From Erythroxylum novogranatense (taxonomy: Eukaryota; Streptophyta; Magnoliopsida; Malpighiales; Erythroxylaceae), in the NCBI GenBank assembly GCA_029891385.1, contig CM057227.1:58653567-58717566 (forward strand): DNA of 64,000 nt. The letters run 5' to 3'. A program made the position numbers and the translations under genes. Shown here piece by piece: positions 1 to 11,216 of this stretch (its first letter is position 1; each line of letters opens with the position of its first letter). Under the pieces are notes generated by a model. The model did not search any database, was not told the origin of the DNA, and saw only the letters and a list, made by a program, of their open reading frames with translations.

Positions 1-356
1 AGTTCCAGAGAGAGACTTTTCCTGCCGTGTAGATCGAGTTGGCAAGAGAAGTCATGGCTCATAGGTCGGTCAGCTGGCACTTTTTGAGGGATGACCTAGT
101 TAGGTTTTGTATTTGATTTTCTTTTGGAGTATTGTACAGACAATGCAAAATGACAGATATGTAAATTACTGCTTTTGATGCTATGAAATGAGAAAGTTTA
201 GGGTTTCAAAAATTAGTGATTTTCAATAATGTTGCTTTATGATTTGATGCCATGTGAAGTGTTAGTGATTGTTCGTAGCACACCCTTATCGTTGGGTGTG
301 TATCGGAATGACCTACGGGCTTCCTAGTATATGTCCTATGGTAAGGGGGTGCTACA
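1..356 (-). mobile_element. Terminal part of a Ty3/gypsy-type LTR, cut by the window edge
   Basis: Read on the minus strand this segment starts at 356 with TGTAGCACCCCC, the TG start and CACCCC-rich opening common in plant gypsy LTRs. Its first 83 bases (274-356) are quasi-palindromic: the opening TGTAGCACCCCCTTA pairs with a later TAAGGGTGTGCTACG. No coding potential is seen. It abuts copia element A, whose left LTR is missing, so it probably inserted into or truncated A. The other end lies outside the window, so target duplication and family cannot be tested. Confidence 0.5.
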
Positions 357-781
357 AGTAATATATTAGTCGATTGGTTTAGGCTTGAGATCTGTGTATT
401 AGTCGACTAAAAGGGTATTAGTCGACTGATATAAATACGAATTGTGGTACAATCAGGTATTATAATCGACTGACATGTAAATAGTCAAGTAGTCGAAGAC
501 TATTAGTCGTCTAAGACTATAATAATCGACTAGAATGTCTCTAAAACACTTAATCAATTTATCCCCTGATGTAATAGTCAACATGCAAATCAAAATTTCT
601 CGGCTATTACCTCAACATCAGTCGACTTAGATTTCAATTAGTCGACTGAAATATTTCTAAAATCTAGAAGAATCACTTTGTAACCTAAATATAGATCATG
701 TTGATATATTTTCCGATGGAATTGCATATTTACCTAATAATTTGACCATTTTGCTGTGAAAATGTATGCAAATAATTTCAA
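357..781 (-). repeat. Copia A 3' non-coding region with dispersed AGTCGACTA motifs
   Basis: This stretch follows the pol stop codon of copia element A on the minus strand and holds no gene. About ten exact or one-step variants of the self-complementary motif AGTCGACTA lie between 366 and 652, spaced roughly 15-60 bases apart. The same motif recurs in the LTR of A at 6214-6625. I could not find the expected second LTR copy here, so the 3' end of A appears to be truncated. Confidence 0.6.
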
Positions 782-2086
782 TCATCCAATTGAATTCAAA
801 TCACATATAACAAGTTTTAATTTAATATTCACAAACACATCTTCTTTAAGAGTTTTAGTAAATATATCTGCCAATTGATCACTTGAAGAGACATGTTTCA
901 AACAAATATCACCTTTCAAACAATGATCACGTATGAAATGATGTCTAATCTCAATATGTTTTGCTTTACTATGCGAAATTGGATTTTTATTCAAATAAAT
1001 TACACTTGTATTATCACAATAGATTGGAATATTTTTGACAACAATACCATAATCAAGTAATTGATGCTTAAGCCAAAGAACTTGGGCACATGCACTTCTA
1101 GCTACTACATATTCAGATTCAGCAGTAGAAATAGCTACACTAAATTGTTTTTTACTAGCCCATGAAATCAAAGATGAAACTAAGAAATGACATAGGCCAC
1201 TTGTGCTTTTTCTATCTATTCTACAACCACCATATTCAACACAATTATAAGCATACAAGTCGAAAGACTCACAACTAGGATACCATAATCCATGATTAAT
1301 TGTTTTACTAAGATATCTAAAAATTCTTTTGCAAGCACTTAAATGAGATATCTTAGGACTAGATTGAAATCTAGCACAAAGACAAGTAGCAAACATTATA
1401 TCTGGTCTAGATGCGTTTAAATATAAAAGAGCACTGATCATACCTCTATAAAGCTTTTGATCAACATCTTTTTTATGTTCAAATTTTTCCAAGACCAGAT
1501 TTGATGCCATAGGTGTTACTGCATCTCTACATCCTTCCATGTTGAACTTTTTTAGAAGCTCTTTTGTATACTTGGACTGGTGAATGAAGATGCCATCTTT
1601 GAGTTGCTTGATTTGCAACCCAAGAAAGAACTTGAGTTCTCCCATCATGCTCATTTCAAATTCACTTTGCATTACGTCACTAAATTCTTTGCACAAAGAT
1701 TCATTAGTAGCACAAAAAACATTATCATCAACATAAATTTGACAAACTAACATATCTTGATCAACATGTTTTATAAAAAAGGTATTATCAACTTTACCAC
1801 GAATGTACCCATTTTGGCTTAGAAAAGTACTTAACCTTTCATACAATGCCCTAGGTGCTTGCTTTAATCCATATAGTTCCTTCTTGAGCTTGTAGACATA
1901 ATATGGATGTTCATGATCTTCAAAACCTGGTGGTTGTTTGACATAAACTTCCTCTTGAATGTAGCCATTGAGAAATGCACTTTTGACGTCCATTTGATTT
2001 AATTTGATCTTCTTATGAGAAGAAGGCACATAGCAATCTAATTGCTTCCAATCAAGCCACCGGTGCATATGTTTCATTATAATCAA
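782..2086 (-). pseudogene. pol: Copia A reverse transcriptase (C-terminal part) and RNase H
   Basis: This is the 3' part of a Ty1/copia polyprotein. Visible RT blocks in order are [28 protein letters not shown] and the catalytic YVDD box. The connection and RNase H follow with LYLNASRPDIMFA, DRKSTSGLCHF, TAESEYV, CDNTSVIYLNKNP, KHIEIRHHFIRD and DQLADIFTK at the end. The usual aspartate-rich RNase H block just before DRKSTSG reads NCVEYGGC, so an expected catalytic aspartate is lost. The frame is offset from the upstream ORF by small indels near 2018 and 2080, and a TGA replaces a conserved arginine codon near 2060. The apparent N-terminal residues before QMDVKS are partly out of frame. Not functional. 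Confidence 0.9.
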
Positions 2087-2658
2087 GACCTTCTTCTTGA
2101 TAATCCTTGAGCTACTAACCTTGATTTATTCTTGATTGCATCACCATTTTCATCAAACTTTATCCTATTTACCCACTTGACTCTAATGATGGTTTTGTCC
2201 TTTGGTGGAGCTACCAAATCCCATACATTATTCCTTTTGAATTGGTTAAGTTCTTCTTGCATAGCCAACAACCAATTTTCATCTTCAAGAGCTTCTTTTA
2301 TTTTCTTGGGTTCCACTAGTGAGATGAAGGCTGAATTGCTTATGTGTTCATATGTTTTCCTCCTTGTTCTTAAACCATCACTCAAGCTACCAATTACTTG
2401 CTCTATAGGATGATTCTTTGCTTTTGCCCATATGGTAGTGCTAGGTACATGATCTTCTTCATCTAACTTTTCTTCTTCAATATTGAATTCTATTTCTTCA
2501 ACTCCATTTCCTAAATTTCCGGCATCATCATCAAAATAAACCTTTCTCGGGGGTAAAATCATATCATCGAATTTAACATGAATACTTTCTTCAACACACT
2601 TTTTTCTATTATTATAGACTCTAAATGCCTTACTAATTAGTGAATAACTAAGAAACAA
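2083..2658 (-). pseudogene. pol: Copia A integrase C-terminus and start of reverse transcriptase
   Basis: The ORF opens with AFRVYNNRKKCVEESIHVKF, the conserved post-integrase block of plant copia elements. An acidic linker follows, then the RT entry region (EALEDENWLLAMQEELNQF, VWDLVAPP, IRVKWVNRIKFDENG, NKSRLVAQG). It ends at a premature stop caused by a small indel directly after VAQG; the family sequence continues in another frame. It lies between the integrase ORF upstream (2770-3843) and the RT/RNase H ORF downstream on the minus strand, so it is one piece of a fragmented pol. Confidence 0.88.
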
Positions 2659-2769
2659 ACCAACATCAGATTTTGAATCAAATTTTCCTAAGTTGTTCTT
2701 TCCATTATTATGAATAAATACTTTACAACCAAAAGGATGAAAATATGATATATTAGGTTTCTTACCTTT

Positions 2770-3843
2770 CTATAACTCGTATGGTGTCTTGTTTTTGTCT
2801 CTTCTTAGATACACTCTATTGATGATATAGAAAGCGGTATTGATTGCCTCCGCCCAAAAAGATTTAGGAAGATTATATTCATTCAACATTGTTCTATTCA
2901 TTTCTTCAATTGAACGATTCTTCCTTTCTACTACACCATTTTGTTGTGGAGTTCTTGGTGATGAGAAATTGTGCTCCATTCCATATTTGTCACAAAGTCT
3001 TTCGAATGATTCACAATCAAACTCACCTCCATGATCAGTTCTTATAGCAACTATTGTCAAGTTCTTTTCATTTTGAACCAACCTACACCACTTATCAAAC
3101 TCGTTAAAAGCATCACTTTTATTTGCAAGAAATCTCACCCAAGTGAATCTAGAAAAATCATCAACAATAACAAGAACATATAATTTACCACTTAGACTAG
3201 CATGCCTAGATGGTTCAAATAAATCCATATAAAGAAGTTCAAGTATTCTATATGTACATATTTCTTTCTTTGGTTTGAAAGATTCTCTAACATGTTTGCC
3301 TTTCAAGCAAGATTCACACAAGTGGTCTTTAAAAAATTTTATCTTAGGCAAACCTCTTACAATGTCATTTTTAGAAAATTTAGAAATTAAAGGCAATGGT
3401 GCATGTTCTAACTTTCTATGCCATAAAAATGCATTTTCTTTTAATGTTACCAAACATTTTTCATTAAAAGAACTATCATCATGCAAATCAACAATATATG
3501 TATTTCCATGTCTCAAACCAATGAAAGCAACATTTTCATCTTTCTTACCCATACAATGAGATGATTCAAATTTCACATTAAAATTCACATCACATAATTG
3601 AGAGACACTTAGCAAATTGTGTTTCAAGCCATCAACAAGTAAAACATTGTCAATGGTAGGCAAAGGTTCCTTACCCACTTTACCAACACCAATGACTTCA
3701 CCTTTGTTGTTGTCTCCAAATGTGACAAATCCTTGATTCTTTGGTTTGATTTCTGCAAATAAGCTCTTGTCTCCACTCATATGCCTTGAACATCCACTAT
3801 CAATGTACCATGTGCTTGGTGGATTTTTATTCCTTGCTTGTAT
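2770..3843 (-). pseudogene. pol: Copia A protease tail, pre-integrase zinc finger and integrase core
   Basis: The open frame runs from an upstream stop at 3844-3846. The aspartic protease motif DSGCSRHM has its catalytic Asp codon at 3799-3801, so the coding frame extends upstream of the first ATG (3780). The HHCC-type finger follows (WHRKLEH, then CESCLKGK). The DDE integrase core is complete: Asp in LLYMDLFEPS, Asp in IRTDHGGEF and Glu in PQQNGVVERKNR. It ends with FWAEAINTAFYIINR and NKTPYEL. This is the best preserved piece of element A; an integrase fold could be encoded, but frames before and after are broken. Confidence 0.9.
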
Positions 3844-4222
3844 CTACAAAAGAAACATTCTTTCTTCTCATTGGAACCCAAGCCATTTTGGCTCCATTTT
3901 GGTTAGTCATATAAACCATATTAGGAAGTGTTGTACCTTTTACCACCCAAATATTCTTCACACTGATACATCTCCTAATACTTTTACATGCAATTTCTAT
4001 ATGACCATCTCTTAAACATTTAGCACATTTAGCAACTTTTCTATCTTTAGTAAATTTAGAAATCAAGGAGCAATCTCTATCAAAGGGGTCATATCCTAAA
4101 CCATGATTAGAAATGGAATATCTTTGTAAAGAAAACATCTTTTCAAATTTGAAATTTCTCATTTCCATTAGCAAATTTTCCAACCACATATGAAAACTCT
4201 TTTCTAAGTCTATCAAGTTCAC
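3827..4222 (-). pseudogene. Copia A gag-pol linker with a CCHC-like knuckle
   Basis: Overlapping, out-of-frame piece between the gag coiled coil and the protease. It contains CAKCLRDGHIEIAC, a CX2CX4HX4C spacing typical of retroelement zinc knuckles, followed by WVVKGTTLPNMVYMTNQNG-type linker sequence common upstream of copia proteases. It ends at the stop just before the protease frame. Together with 4143-4466 and 4424-4810 it shows at least two frameshifts in this polyprotein. Confidence 0.7.
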
Positions 4223-4466
4223 TAGTTAGGTTTTCTTTTTCAGCAAAGCATGTAGAATGATATTTTTTAATGCATTCTAAGTAATCAATAGTTTCATGCA
4301 AATCATTATTTTCAGCCACAAGATCTCTTATTTTCCTTCTCAATTTCTTGTTGATTTCAATAGCTTCTTTAAAATCAATTTGTAAAGCAGTAAATGAATC
4401 TCTAAGATCTTGATCAATGATCATTACCTCATCCTCATCATCACCTGAAAAGGAACTATTTGCCAT
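4143..4466 (-). pseudogene. gag: Copia A gag C-terminal coiled-coil segment
   Basis: A lysine/glutamate-rich segment with heptad-like leucine and isoleucine spacing (EAIEINKKLRRKIRDLVAEN, ENLTSELDRLRKEF), as found between the zinc knuckle and the protease in large plant copia elements. It starts with MANSSFSGDDEDE and overlaps the upstream zinc-knuckle ORF in another frame, so a frameshift separates them. No enzymatic motif is present. Confidence 0.7.
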
Positions 4467-4810
4467 AAGTTGCTCTCATCATTGCTTAGGTATGCTTCCT
4501 CATCATCACTCCAAGTGGCTACAAGACTAGCTTTTTTCTTCCCTTTATCATACGTGTCATTTTTCTGGAGTTTTGAGGAAAAGGAAGAGCTTTTGCACTC
4601 TCTAGCATGATGTCCTCTTTTTCCACATTTCCAACACTCTTCATTGCTCTTTTTTTCTTCATAGCTTTTTTTCCTTCTTTCCATGATGTTCTTCTTTCTT
4701 TCTTCATTTCTTCCACCACGTAATTCCTTCTTCCTATTCTTGAGTAGTCCTTTGAACATTCTCAAGTTTCTATAATAAAGTGCTAGTTCTTCATCTTCTT
4801 CCACCTTCAT
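4424..4810 (-). pseudogene. gag: Copia A gag zinc-knuckle segment
   Basis: Gag nucleocapsid-like part. A very basic stretch (about residues 15-55) precedes CWKCGKRGHHAREC, a CCHC zinc knuckle of spacing CX2CX4HX4C that binds RNA in this family. An acidic, serine-rich tail follows. It overlaps 4791-5048 by 20 bases in a different frame and continues the same gag. Confidence 0.85.
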
Positions 4811-5048
4811 CTAACTCTTCATCACTTTCATCAAGAGAAGAAACAATAGCTTTTAAAGCAATTGATTTTTGTGACTTACCTCTTCCTCCTCTTGATTTGA
4901 GAATGATCTCATAGTTTATGAGTGATCCCACCAAGGCATTGAATTCCAATCGATTGAGATCTTTAGACTCCATAATGGCTGTGACTTGTGAGTCCCATTC
5001 TTTTGGCAATGAACAAAGAATCTTTTTCACCTTCTCGCTATCCGTCAT
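4791..5048 (-). pseudogene. gag: Copia A gag central (UBN2-like) domain
   Basis: Contains KVKKILCSLPKEWDSQVTAI followed by SKDLNRLEFNALVGSLINYE, the conserved end of the copia gag domain (UBN2/Retrotran_gag_2 type). It is separated from the gag N-terminus at 5321-5545 by a stretch (5049-5320) in which the frame is disrupted but gag-like sequence still continues. Confidence 0.85.
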
Positions 5049-5320
5049 GTGCTTTCCAAGGTTGCTTAATCCATTGATAATTTATGCAAAACAATCAAGC
5101 ATAGTGGAAATAGACTCACCTTCCTTCATGACAAACATTTCATAGTCATGGAGAACCATGTTGATCTTTTTTTTCGAACTTGGTTGGTTCCTTCGTGAGT
5201 GATGCGTAGTCTCTTCCACATTTCTTGAGCGCTAGTGCATGAGTTCACTCGATTTCTCTCCTCAACAGTGAGAGCACAATATATCAACTTCATGGCTTTT
5301 ACGTTGATGTAGGCTTGCTT

Positions 5321-5545
5321 CTAATCATTGTCATCATATTCCAGCTCCATCTTTACCTCACCATCTTCATTCAATGGAATGTGTGGACCGAAGATTATGA
5401 TCTTTGAATACTCCACTCCCTCACTTATGATGTGGTATTTCATAGGATTTTTCCATAAAGAATAGTTTGTACCATTAAAAAGAGAAGGGCGATTATTTGT
5501 GTTACCTTCTTCTGCTATGTTGTTGTGTGTCAAATTCAGCGCCAT
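5321..5545 (-). pseudogene. gag: Copia A gag N-terminus
   Basis: Starts with ATG only 16 bases downstream (minus strand) of the primer binding site, as expected for the first codon of gag. RPSLFNGTNYSLWKNPMKYH is the DUF4219-type opening of copia gag proteins. The frame closes early after EYDDND; downstream gag continues in other frames. Confidence 0.85.
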
Positions 5546-5561
5546 CCCTGGATTTTTTTTG

Positions 5562-5573
5562 CTCTGATACCAA
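5562..5573 (-). promoter_or_regulatory. Primer binding site of copia A (initiator tRNA-Met)
   Basis: The minus strand reads TGGTATCAGAGC two bases after the LTR end, an exact match to the usual plant initiator tRNA-Met primer site. It fixes both the orientation of the element and the internal end of its 5' LTR at 5576. Confidence 0.9.
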
Positions 5574-5575
5574 TT

Positions 5576-6738
5576 GAAGGCGATCTAGACGGGGGGTTGA
5601 ATAGATCTTTTAATCTTTTCACAAAGTGCTACAAAACAGAGAATTAAAACACACGAAACAAATAAGCAAATCGAAATGTAAAAGAGTAGATAAGAGACAC
5701 AAACACAGTGTTTATAGAGGTTCGGTGCTAAGACCTACGTCCTCTACCTAAGCTCCCACTTAGGATTTTATCAAAGCTCTTTGTTACACACTTTTTAGTT
5801 CAGTGTGAACTCTTCTAACTCAACTTGACTTCCGGCTCAAGCTACACCTTGCAAACGATTTATTTTCCTGGCACAAATCCTACCTCCCAAATGATTCTTC
5901 TCTAATCACTCAGCTCACAATAATAACAATGATAGAAATGAAGTAGTAAAGCTCAGTATAACTTAATACAATTAGAATATGCTAAGAAAAAATTGAGAGC
6001 GATGTGAAGATAATTTCGAACTATGGTAAGTATGCTTCACTTTGGACTTGTGTAATCAATCCTCTGAAGTTCCGTCCTTTATTTGTAGGCTTCAAGACGT
6101 TTTTAGAAGTTGTAGAAATCTCCTAACCATTATAGAATGCTCCTTGCTGTTGTATGAAGATTTTCTCCCGTTTGAAATTAATTGACACAGTCAAATTATG
6201 TTCAGCTGCAACTGATAGTCGACTAGTCGGTGTGTAATAGTCGACTAGTATATTATAGTCCACTTGTCTTCAAGAATTAGTCGACTAGCACTAACATTTT
6301 TCATGAAACTTTCAGCTTCGCTATTCTAATAGTCAACTAGTCCATTTAACCAACTTACAGGTCTGATTGTTAATAGTCGACTTGCAACATGATGGTCGAC
6401 TTGTCCCAAGCTCCAACTGACAGATCTCACACAATCTCCAATCTTTGATTGTTGAGATGTTTATTTGAATTCTTCATACAAGATCTTCTCATGAAGTACA
6501 CGTTGTTTAATTCTGATACTGATTATTGCAATCTTGATTTTCACAAACTGAATTTATTTAAATTTCATCTGACTTAAAAATCATCAACAACATAATAGTC
6601 AACTTGTGTCATCATTAGTCGACCAATGTACCACCATTTTAATCTAAATACTTGAAATTATTTCTTAACAAATTCTTTAAGTTTTATTATTATCAAAACA
6701 TAGAAGGATTTAATTTGTCAACCTCCATTGGTCCAACA
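5576..6738 (-). mobile_element. 5' LTR of copia A
   Basis: The internal end (5576) is set by the Met primer site. The outer end is placed at 6738, where the minus strand begins TGTTGGACCAATGG, so the LTR is about 1.16 kb with TG...CA ends. No second LTR is available for confirmation. Near the internal end it has GGGGGGTTGAAT, shared with copia elements B and F. Between 6214 and 6625 it holds nine AGTCGACTA-like motifs. Confidence 0.7.
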
Positions 6739-9266
6739 AGGAAATACAAATAGAGCACAAACACTTAACAATCAAGAAATCATACAAAACAAGATTAACC
6801 AATTATGAGAAGAGGGGATTCATTCTATCATCAATTACTACCTTAATTACTTTTGATTTAATTAGTATCCGTCCTAGAATTTTATGAGGTTGATTACTTT
6901 CCTATTCTCTACTTTTCTCTTCTCATTTCTTTGGCTTCTTTAATGATCTTATATAGTCCCGGGGACATTTAAGGTTAAAACTAGGTTTTACCCAAGCCAA
7001 AAAGTCTAAAAAGACCCTTCAAAAATGAAAACAAAAAGAGATCCCCGCGTCGATCGCGCATCACGGTCGTGACTCTTGAAATTTGACTTTTGTCATGATT
7101 ATGACCTAATGTGATCCTCCTTTCATGATATTGATAATGGCTTCATAATCGTGACCCTGGGGGAGACCTTCTATCATGATTGTGATAGGAATGTCACGAT
7201 CGTGACATTATTCCTTTTGTCCAAGCTTTCTCCGACTTCCTTCAATCTTCTTCATCTGAGTTCATACACTAACAAACACATCAAAACACCTCAAGCGCAC
7301 AAAATTAAGGTTCAGTATCAATCTCTAAATCACAAAACACTAAAAAAAATAAATACACAATGACATTAACATAATTCTAAACCTAAACATAAACAAATCA
7401 TCTAATTAACACCTAAAAACACACTAAAACACCTAGCAAAACATAATGTAACTACAACTATCACCCCTTTATAATCTTAAAAAATATCTATGAACCTATA
7501 AGCAAGCTTCTTAAAAACCTATAAAATGACCAAAGACTAGTTTTCTACTATATAACTATAAGAATGAGCAAAGTCTAGGAACTAAGTATTTATACAACTA
7601 GTTGACTAATAAGGGATATGCCACAAGCACTTATTTCATTCATGAATGCAATAATTACAAGGAAAAGTGGCAAATAAGTAACCCACTGAGCCAATTTCGA
7701 GGCTTTACAGTCTTAATAGTTGTAAATCAATCCAAAACCAATTGATTTCCAACCAAACAAGTTTAAAACTTGAACACAAATATGTAGTTAGGATCCTTCA
7801 CTTCAAACAGGCTTGCAGGCTTCTCCTTTAGCTAATCTTTCATAAACAAGCTAGTATTAGACTTTAACACATTATAAACAAATTAAATGAAAAATAGAGA
7901 AAGACAAAGAAACAGAGAATACCTTTAAAACATTAGCATGCCTTGGATACAGAACGTCAATGATATGCATTAGGAAAAGCATAAAATGATGATAACAACT
8001 TTGTTAAATTTTATGTTTTCCACTCATATTATACCTTCCTTATGCTTTTTCCCCAAAATTCACTAATAACACCAATCATACACGCAATTTTCCAAAACCA
8101 ACAAAGAGGAAAAAGATTAAAAGTTTGGGGAGAACCTACAAATTGCTTTATTGAGAAGATCCTATTAACCTAACAAAACATATTAGCCAAATTGATTTCG
8201 AAAATAGTATAAATAACCTAAACATATAAGTAAATTTTGATTGATTATATATATAAACAATTACCTTTTGAATACTTTTAATATACCAAATGATAGTACT
8301 ACATCTAAAAGCTAAGGATAATATAAATATTTGAATCTAATTCAAATCAAACTTCAAGTATTGAGATGTTCAACTCAAACATGACTCATAAAAATCATGA
8401 TTTTATTTTTAATAAATTAATTTGTGGTCTTTCAATCTAGGATTAGATTTGCTCATCTAAACTCGTGAAATGTAAGTTAATATACAATTTCAACTTGTCT
8501 TAATTGATTTTCATTATTATTAAAAACTAAGCCTTCACCTTTGTAGTAAGTGTTTAAAAATTATATGTATTATAATTAAATATTTATATGTGTAGTTATA
8601 GTTTTAAAAGATTAAAACTTCAATTAATTAATAAATTACATAAAATAAAAGTAATACATAGAGATAATATGATAAATATAATAGAGAAAAGACAAATGCT
8701 ATAAAATTACTCTTAAATTATTCAAAGAGATAAATGAAATAAATATAATAAAAATAAAAACTAATTTCATAAAAATACAAATATGAAATTGATTGGCCAA
8801 AGTAGTTTATTATAAAAATTCAATAAAATTATTGCAATCAAAATCATTCTCCACACTTTTTTAGATGAATAGTAATTTTCTCAACAACACAGAAACTTTC
8901 CATTTTTGGCGAGCTCCAATAGAAGGTAGGTAACTTTCCCCTTTCGGAAGTTATATAGAAGGCCCCGAGGGAGGTTCCCCTCCCACAGGTTTGGCTCAAT
9001 CTCACTTCCCCATGTTTCAAGAGTCATTGGTTATCAACTTTCTTAATAAACAAAAGGCTAAAGGCATGGTCTAGAAAATCTTAAAGCAATGTAGTTTTAG
9101 TAGATTCATCTCAAAACAAGCCAAAACATTTTTCCTCTACCACAATCGATGACAATGTGTTCCCCCCTCTGCCACGTCTATAATTTTGTATCTCAATTTT
9201 GCATAATTATCTTATGGTTCTCAGTAAATTACCTGGCCTAAGCATTAACTTAAGCAATAGAAGGGT
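6739..9266. other. Gene-free AT-rich spacer
   Basis: No supported coding region between copia A and gypsy C. The sequence is AT-rich with long A- and T-runs and looks like decayed repeat DNA. The only ordered structure I see is the palindrome island at 7024-7205. Confidence 0.6.
7024..7205. repeat. Island of TCACGATCGTGA-type palindromes
   Basis: Within about 180 bases there are some six variants of a self-complementary 12-mer: TCACGGTCGTGA, TCATGATTATGA, TCATGATATTGA, CATAATCGTGA, TCATGATTGTGA and TCACGATCGTGA. It opens with a CpG-rich CGCGTCGATCGCGCATCACG stretch. Most differences are C/T or G/A changes, as expected from deamination of an ancestral CpG-containing repeat. Confidence 0.6.
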
Positions 9267-10861
9267 ATACTTGATATGGATCAAAGGGCTAGTGACATGG
9301 CATCTCAAGTTTGGGTTGACGGTTTGAGTGTTCGAGATAAGAGTTCAAAGTTTTCAACTCAAATTCTGCCATCAACTTTCGAAAGAGATCCACTTAGGGG
9401 TATTGTCAGGACTATGATAATGGCTAAGACCAATAGAATGCAAAGGGCTTTGAATAATTTAATTAAAGAAGCCTATTCTCAAGCCTAAGTTTAAGTTCCT
9501 TCAATTAAGAAGTCCAAGCAAGTCCATTTAATAAGTCTTGAAGAAGTTCGGCTAACCCAACTTAAAAAAATAAGGCCTATGGTCGGATTTACTATTAGTA
9601 GGTTTCCTTCTTTGTAAAGGACAATTGACCAAATCCTATAAGGTCTTTTGTTTCTTGAAAGTTAGTTTCCTAGGAGGTTAAGTAAATTAAGATTAGTAGG
9701 CTTCCTTGACCAAATCCTATGAGGTCTTTTATTTCTTAAAAGTTAGTTTCCTAGTAGGTTAAGTAATTACATGTTTAAGGTAATTCCTTTCCTTAGTTTT
9801 AGATCAACCCCTCTCGTATATATAGGGAGGTTCAACTATCATTAGGAGACACAATTTTATGACATCATTTTTGTTAGACCCCGATCTTTGAGTGGAATTT
9901 AGAAATATGAAATGAAATTAAATGAGTGTGTTTGTATAAGTATTGTGTTATAAATGTTATTGTGCTTAAAGGAAATTGATGAGAAATGAAGTGATTGGTT
10001 TTGATGACTTTGAAATTTGAGTAGAGTTGTATGAGTTATGAAAGTTAAATTGAATGGGTTGATTGAAATGGAGTTGAAAAGCATGAAATAAATAGTGAAA
10101 GTATGAGAATTTGAAGAATTAAGAAAGTTGACTTTTTAGGGATAGAGAGTTGACTTTTTTGATTTAGGCTGAATTTGAGAAAGTGGTCTTCTTGAAACTT
10201 GTAGCTTATGTTGAGAGCTTTCTGTCGCCATAAAGTTTGATATTTTTTGATATCGGGAGTGAAAGTTATGATTTTTCGAAGTTAAGTGTATTTTGTTTTG
10301 GTTTTGAAAATGCTCTAAGTGTAGGATTGTGCATGTTGTGCTTTGAGGCCAAGCGTCGTATTGATGTATTTTGAATTGGAGAAAGTGGCCTTAATTAAAG
10401 TTGTATCTTATGTTTCCAACTTTCTAAAGTCATAAAATATGCAATTTTTCGATATCGGGGCTAGAAGTTATGATCGATTGAAGTTTTGATAGTGTTTTGG
10501 TGAGTTCTAGCAAGGCAGAAACTTTGATTAAAAAATTGACTTAGCTAAAGGCTAAATTGGTTTGTGGAACTTGTTTTTATCTTTCCATTGATATAAAGCC
10601 CGAAAATTTTGGACAAGGGAGAAGAAAGTTATGATTTTTGGAAATTCTGATACTGTTTAGTGTGAAGCTGATCGACCAGTCACTTTTGAGGGACTTTTTT
10701 ACCTCTGTAGAGACCAAACTTGTTGTTAAGTCCTTCATGAAAATCGTAGATCGGTCTTTTATCTTTCCATAGACACCAAGTTTGCCAAATTTGGAATTTG
10801 GAGTCAAAAGTTATGAAGGTTTTAAGATAAGGTGTCTGTTTGAATTTCTGCTTACCACTGG

Positions 10862-11041
10862 CACGTCGATCAAGGCCAGTCGGGAGATTCAGCGCCGATG
10901 CATGGGCGCCTGGACGATCACCCATGCGGGCGACCAATCGTGCACCCAGCGCGCGCTAGCGCTAGGCGATCGGTCGCTTGGCTGGGTGATCGATCGCCTG
11001 GCAAAGAGATCGGTCGACCCGACCTTCCCCCGCTCTTATGG
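10862..11041. repeat. GC-rich palindrome island in giant LTR copy i
   Basis: An abrupt GC- and CpG-rich block in AT-rich sequence. It contains repeated CGATCG-core motifs such as GCGATCGGTCGC, GATCGATCGCC and GATCGGTCGACC, plus AGCGCGCGCTAGCGCT. It occupies the same place relative to flanking LTR sequence as the island of copy iii (55636-55742), but the motif is different. Confidence 0.75.
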
Positions 11042-11216
11042 CCATAACTTCTTCGTCCAACTTCCGATCGACCCGATTTTTGAAGCGTTGGATTCCTAAG
11101 ACATTTTTCTATCTTTCCATACCAAATCAATCAGTTTTGACATTAAATGGAGAAAGATCGTCCAGATTAATGTGAGCTTACCTGTGGAAAAAGTCTAAAC
11201 ATCATTCATTATTTTG

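Noticed and set aside
357..781. Second LTR of copia A
   Set aside because: Apart from the AGTCGACTA motif it does not align with the LTR at 5576-6738.
10680..11130. Overlapping 70-105 residue ORFs on both strands
   Set aside because: Caused by the GC-rich palindrome island in giant LTR copy i; absent from copies ii and iii.
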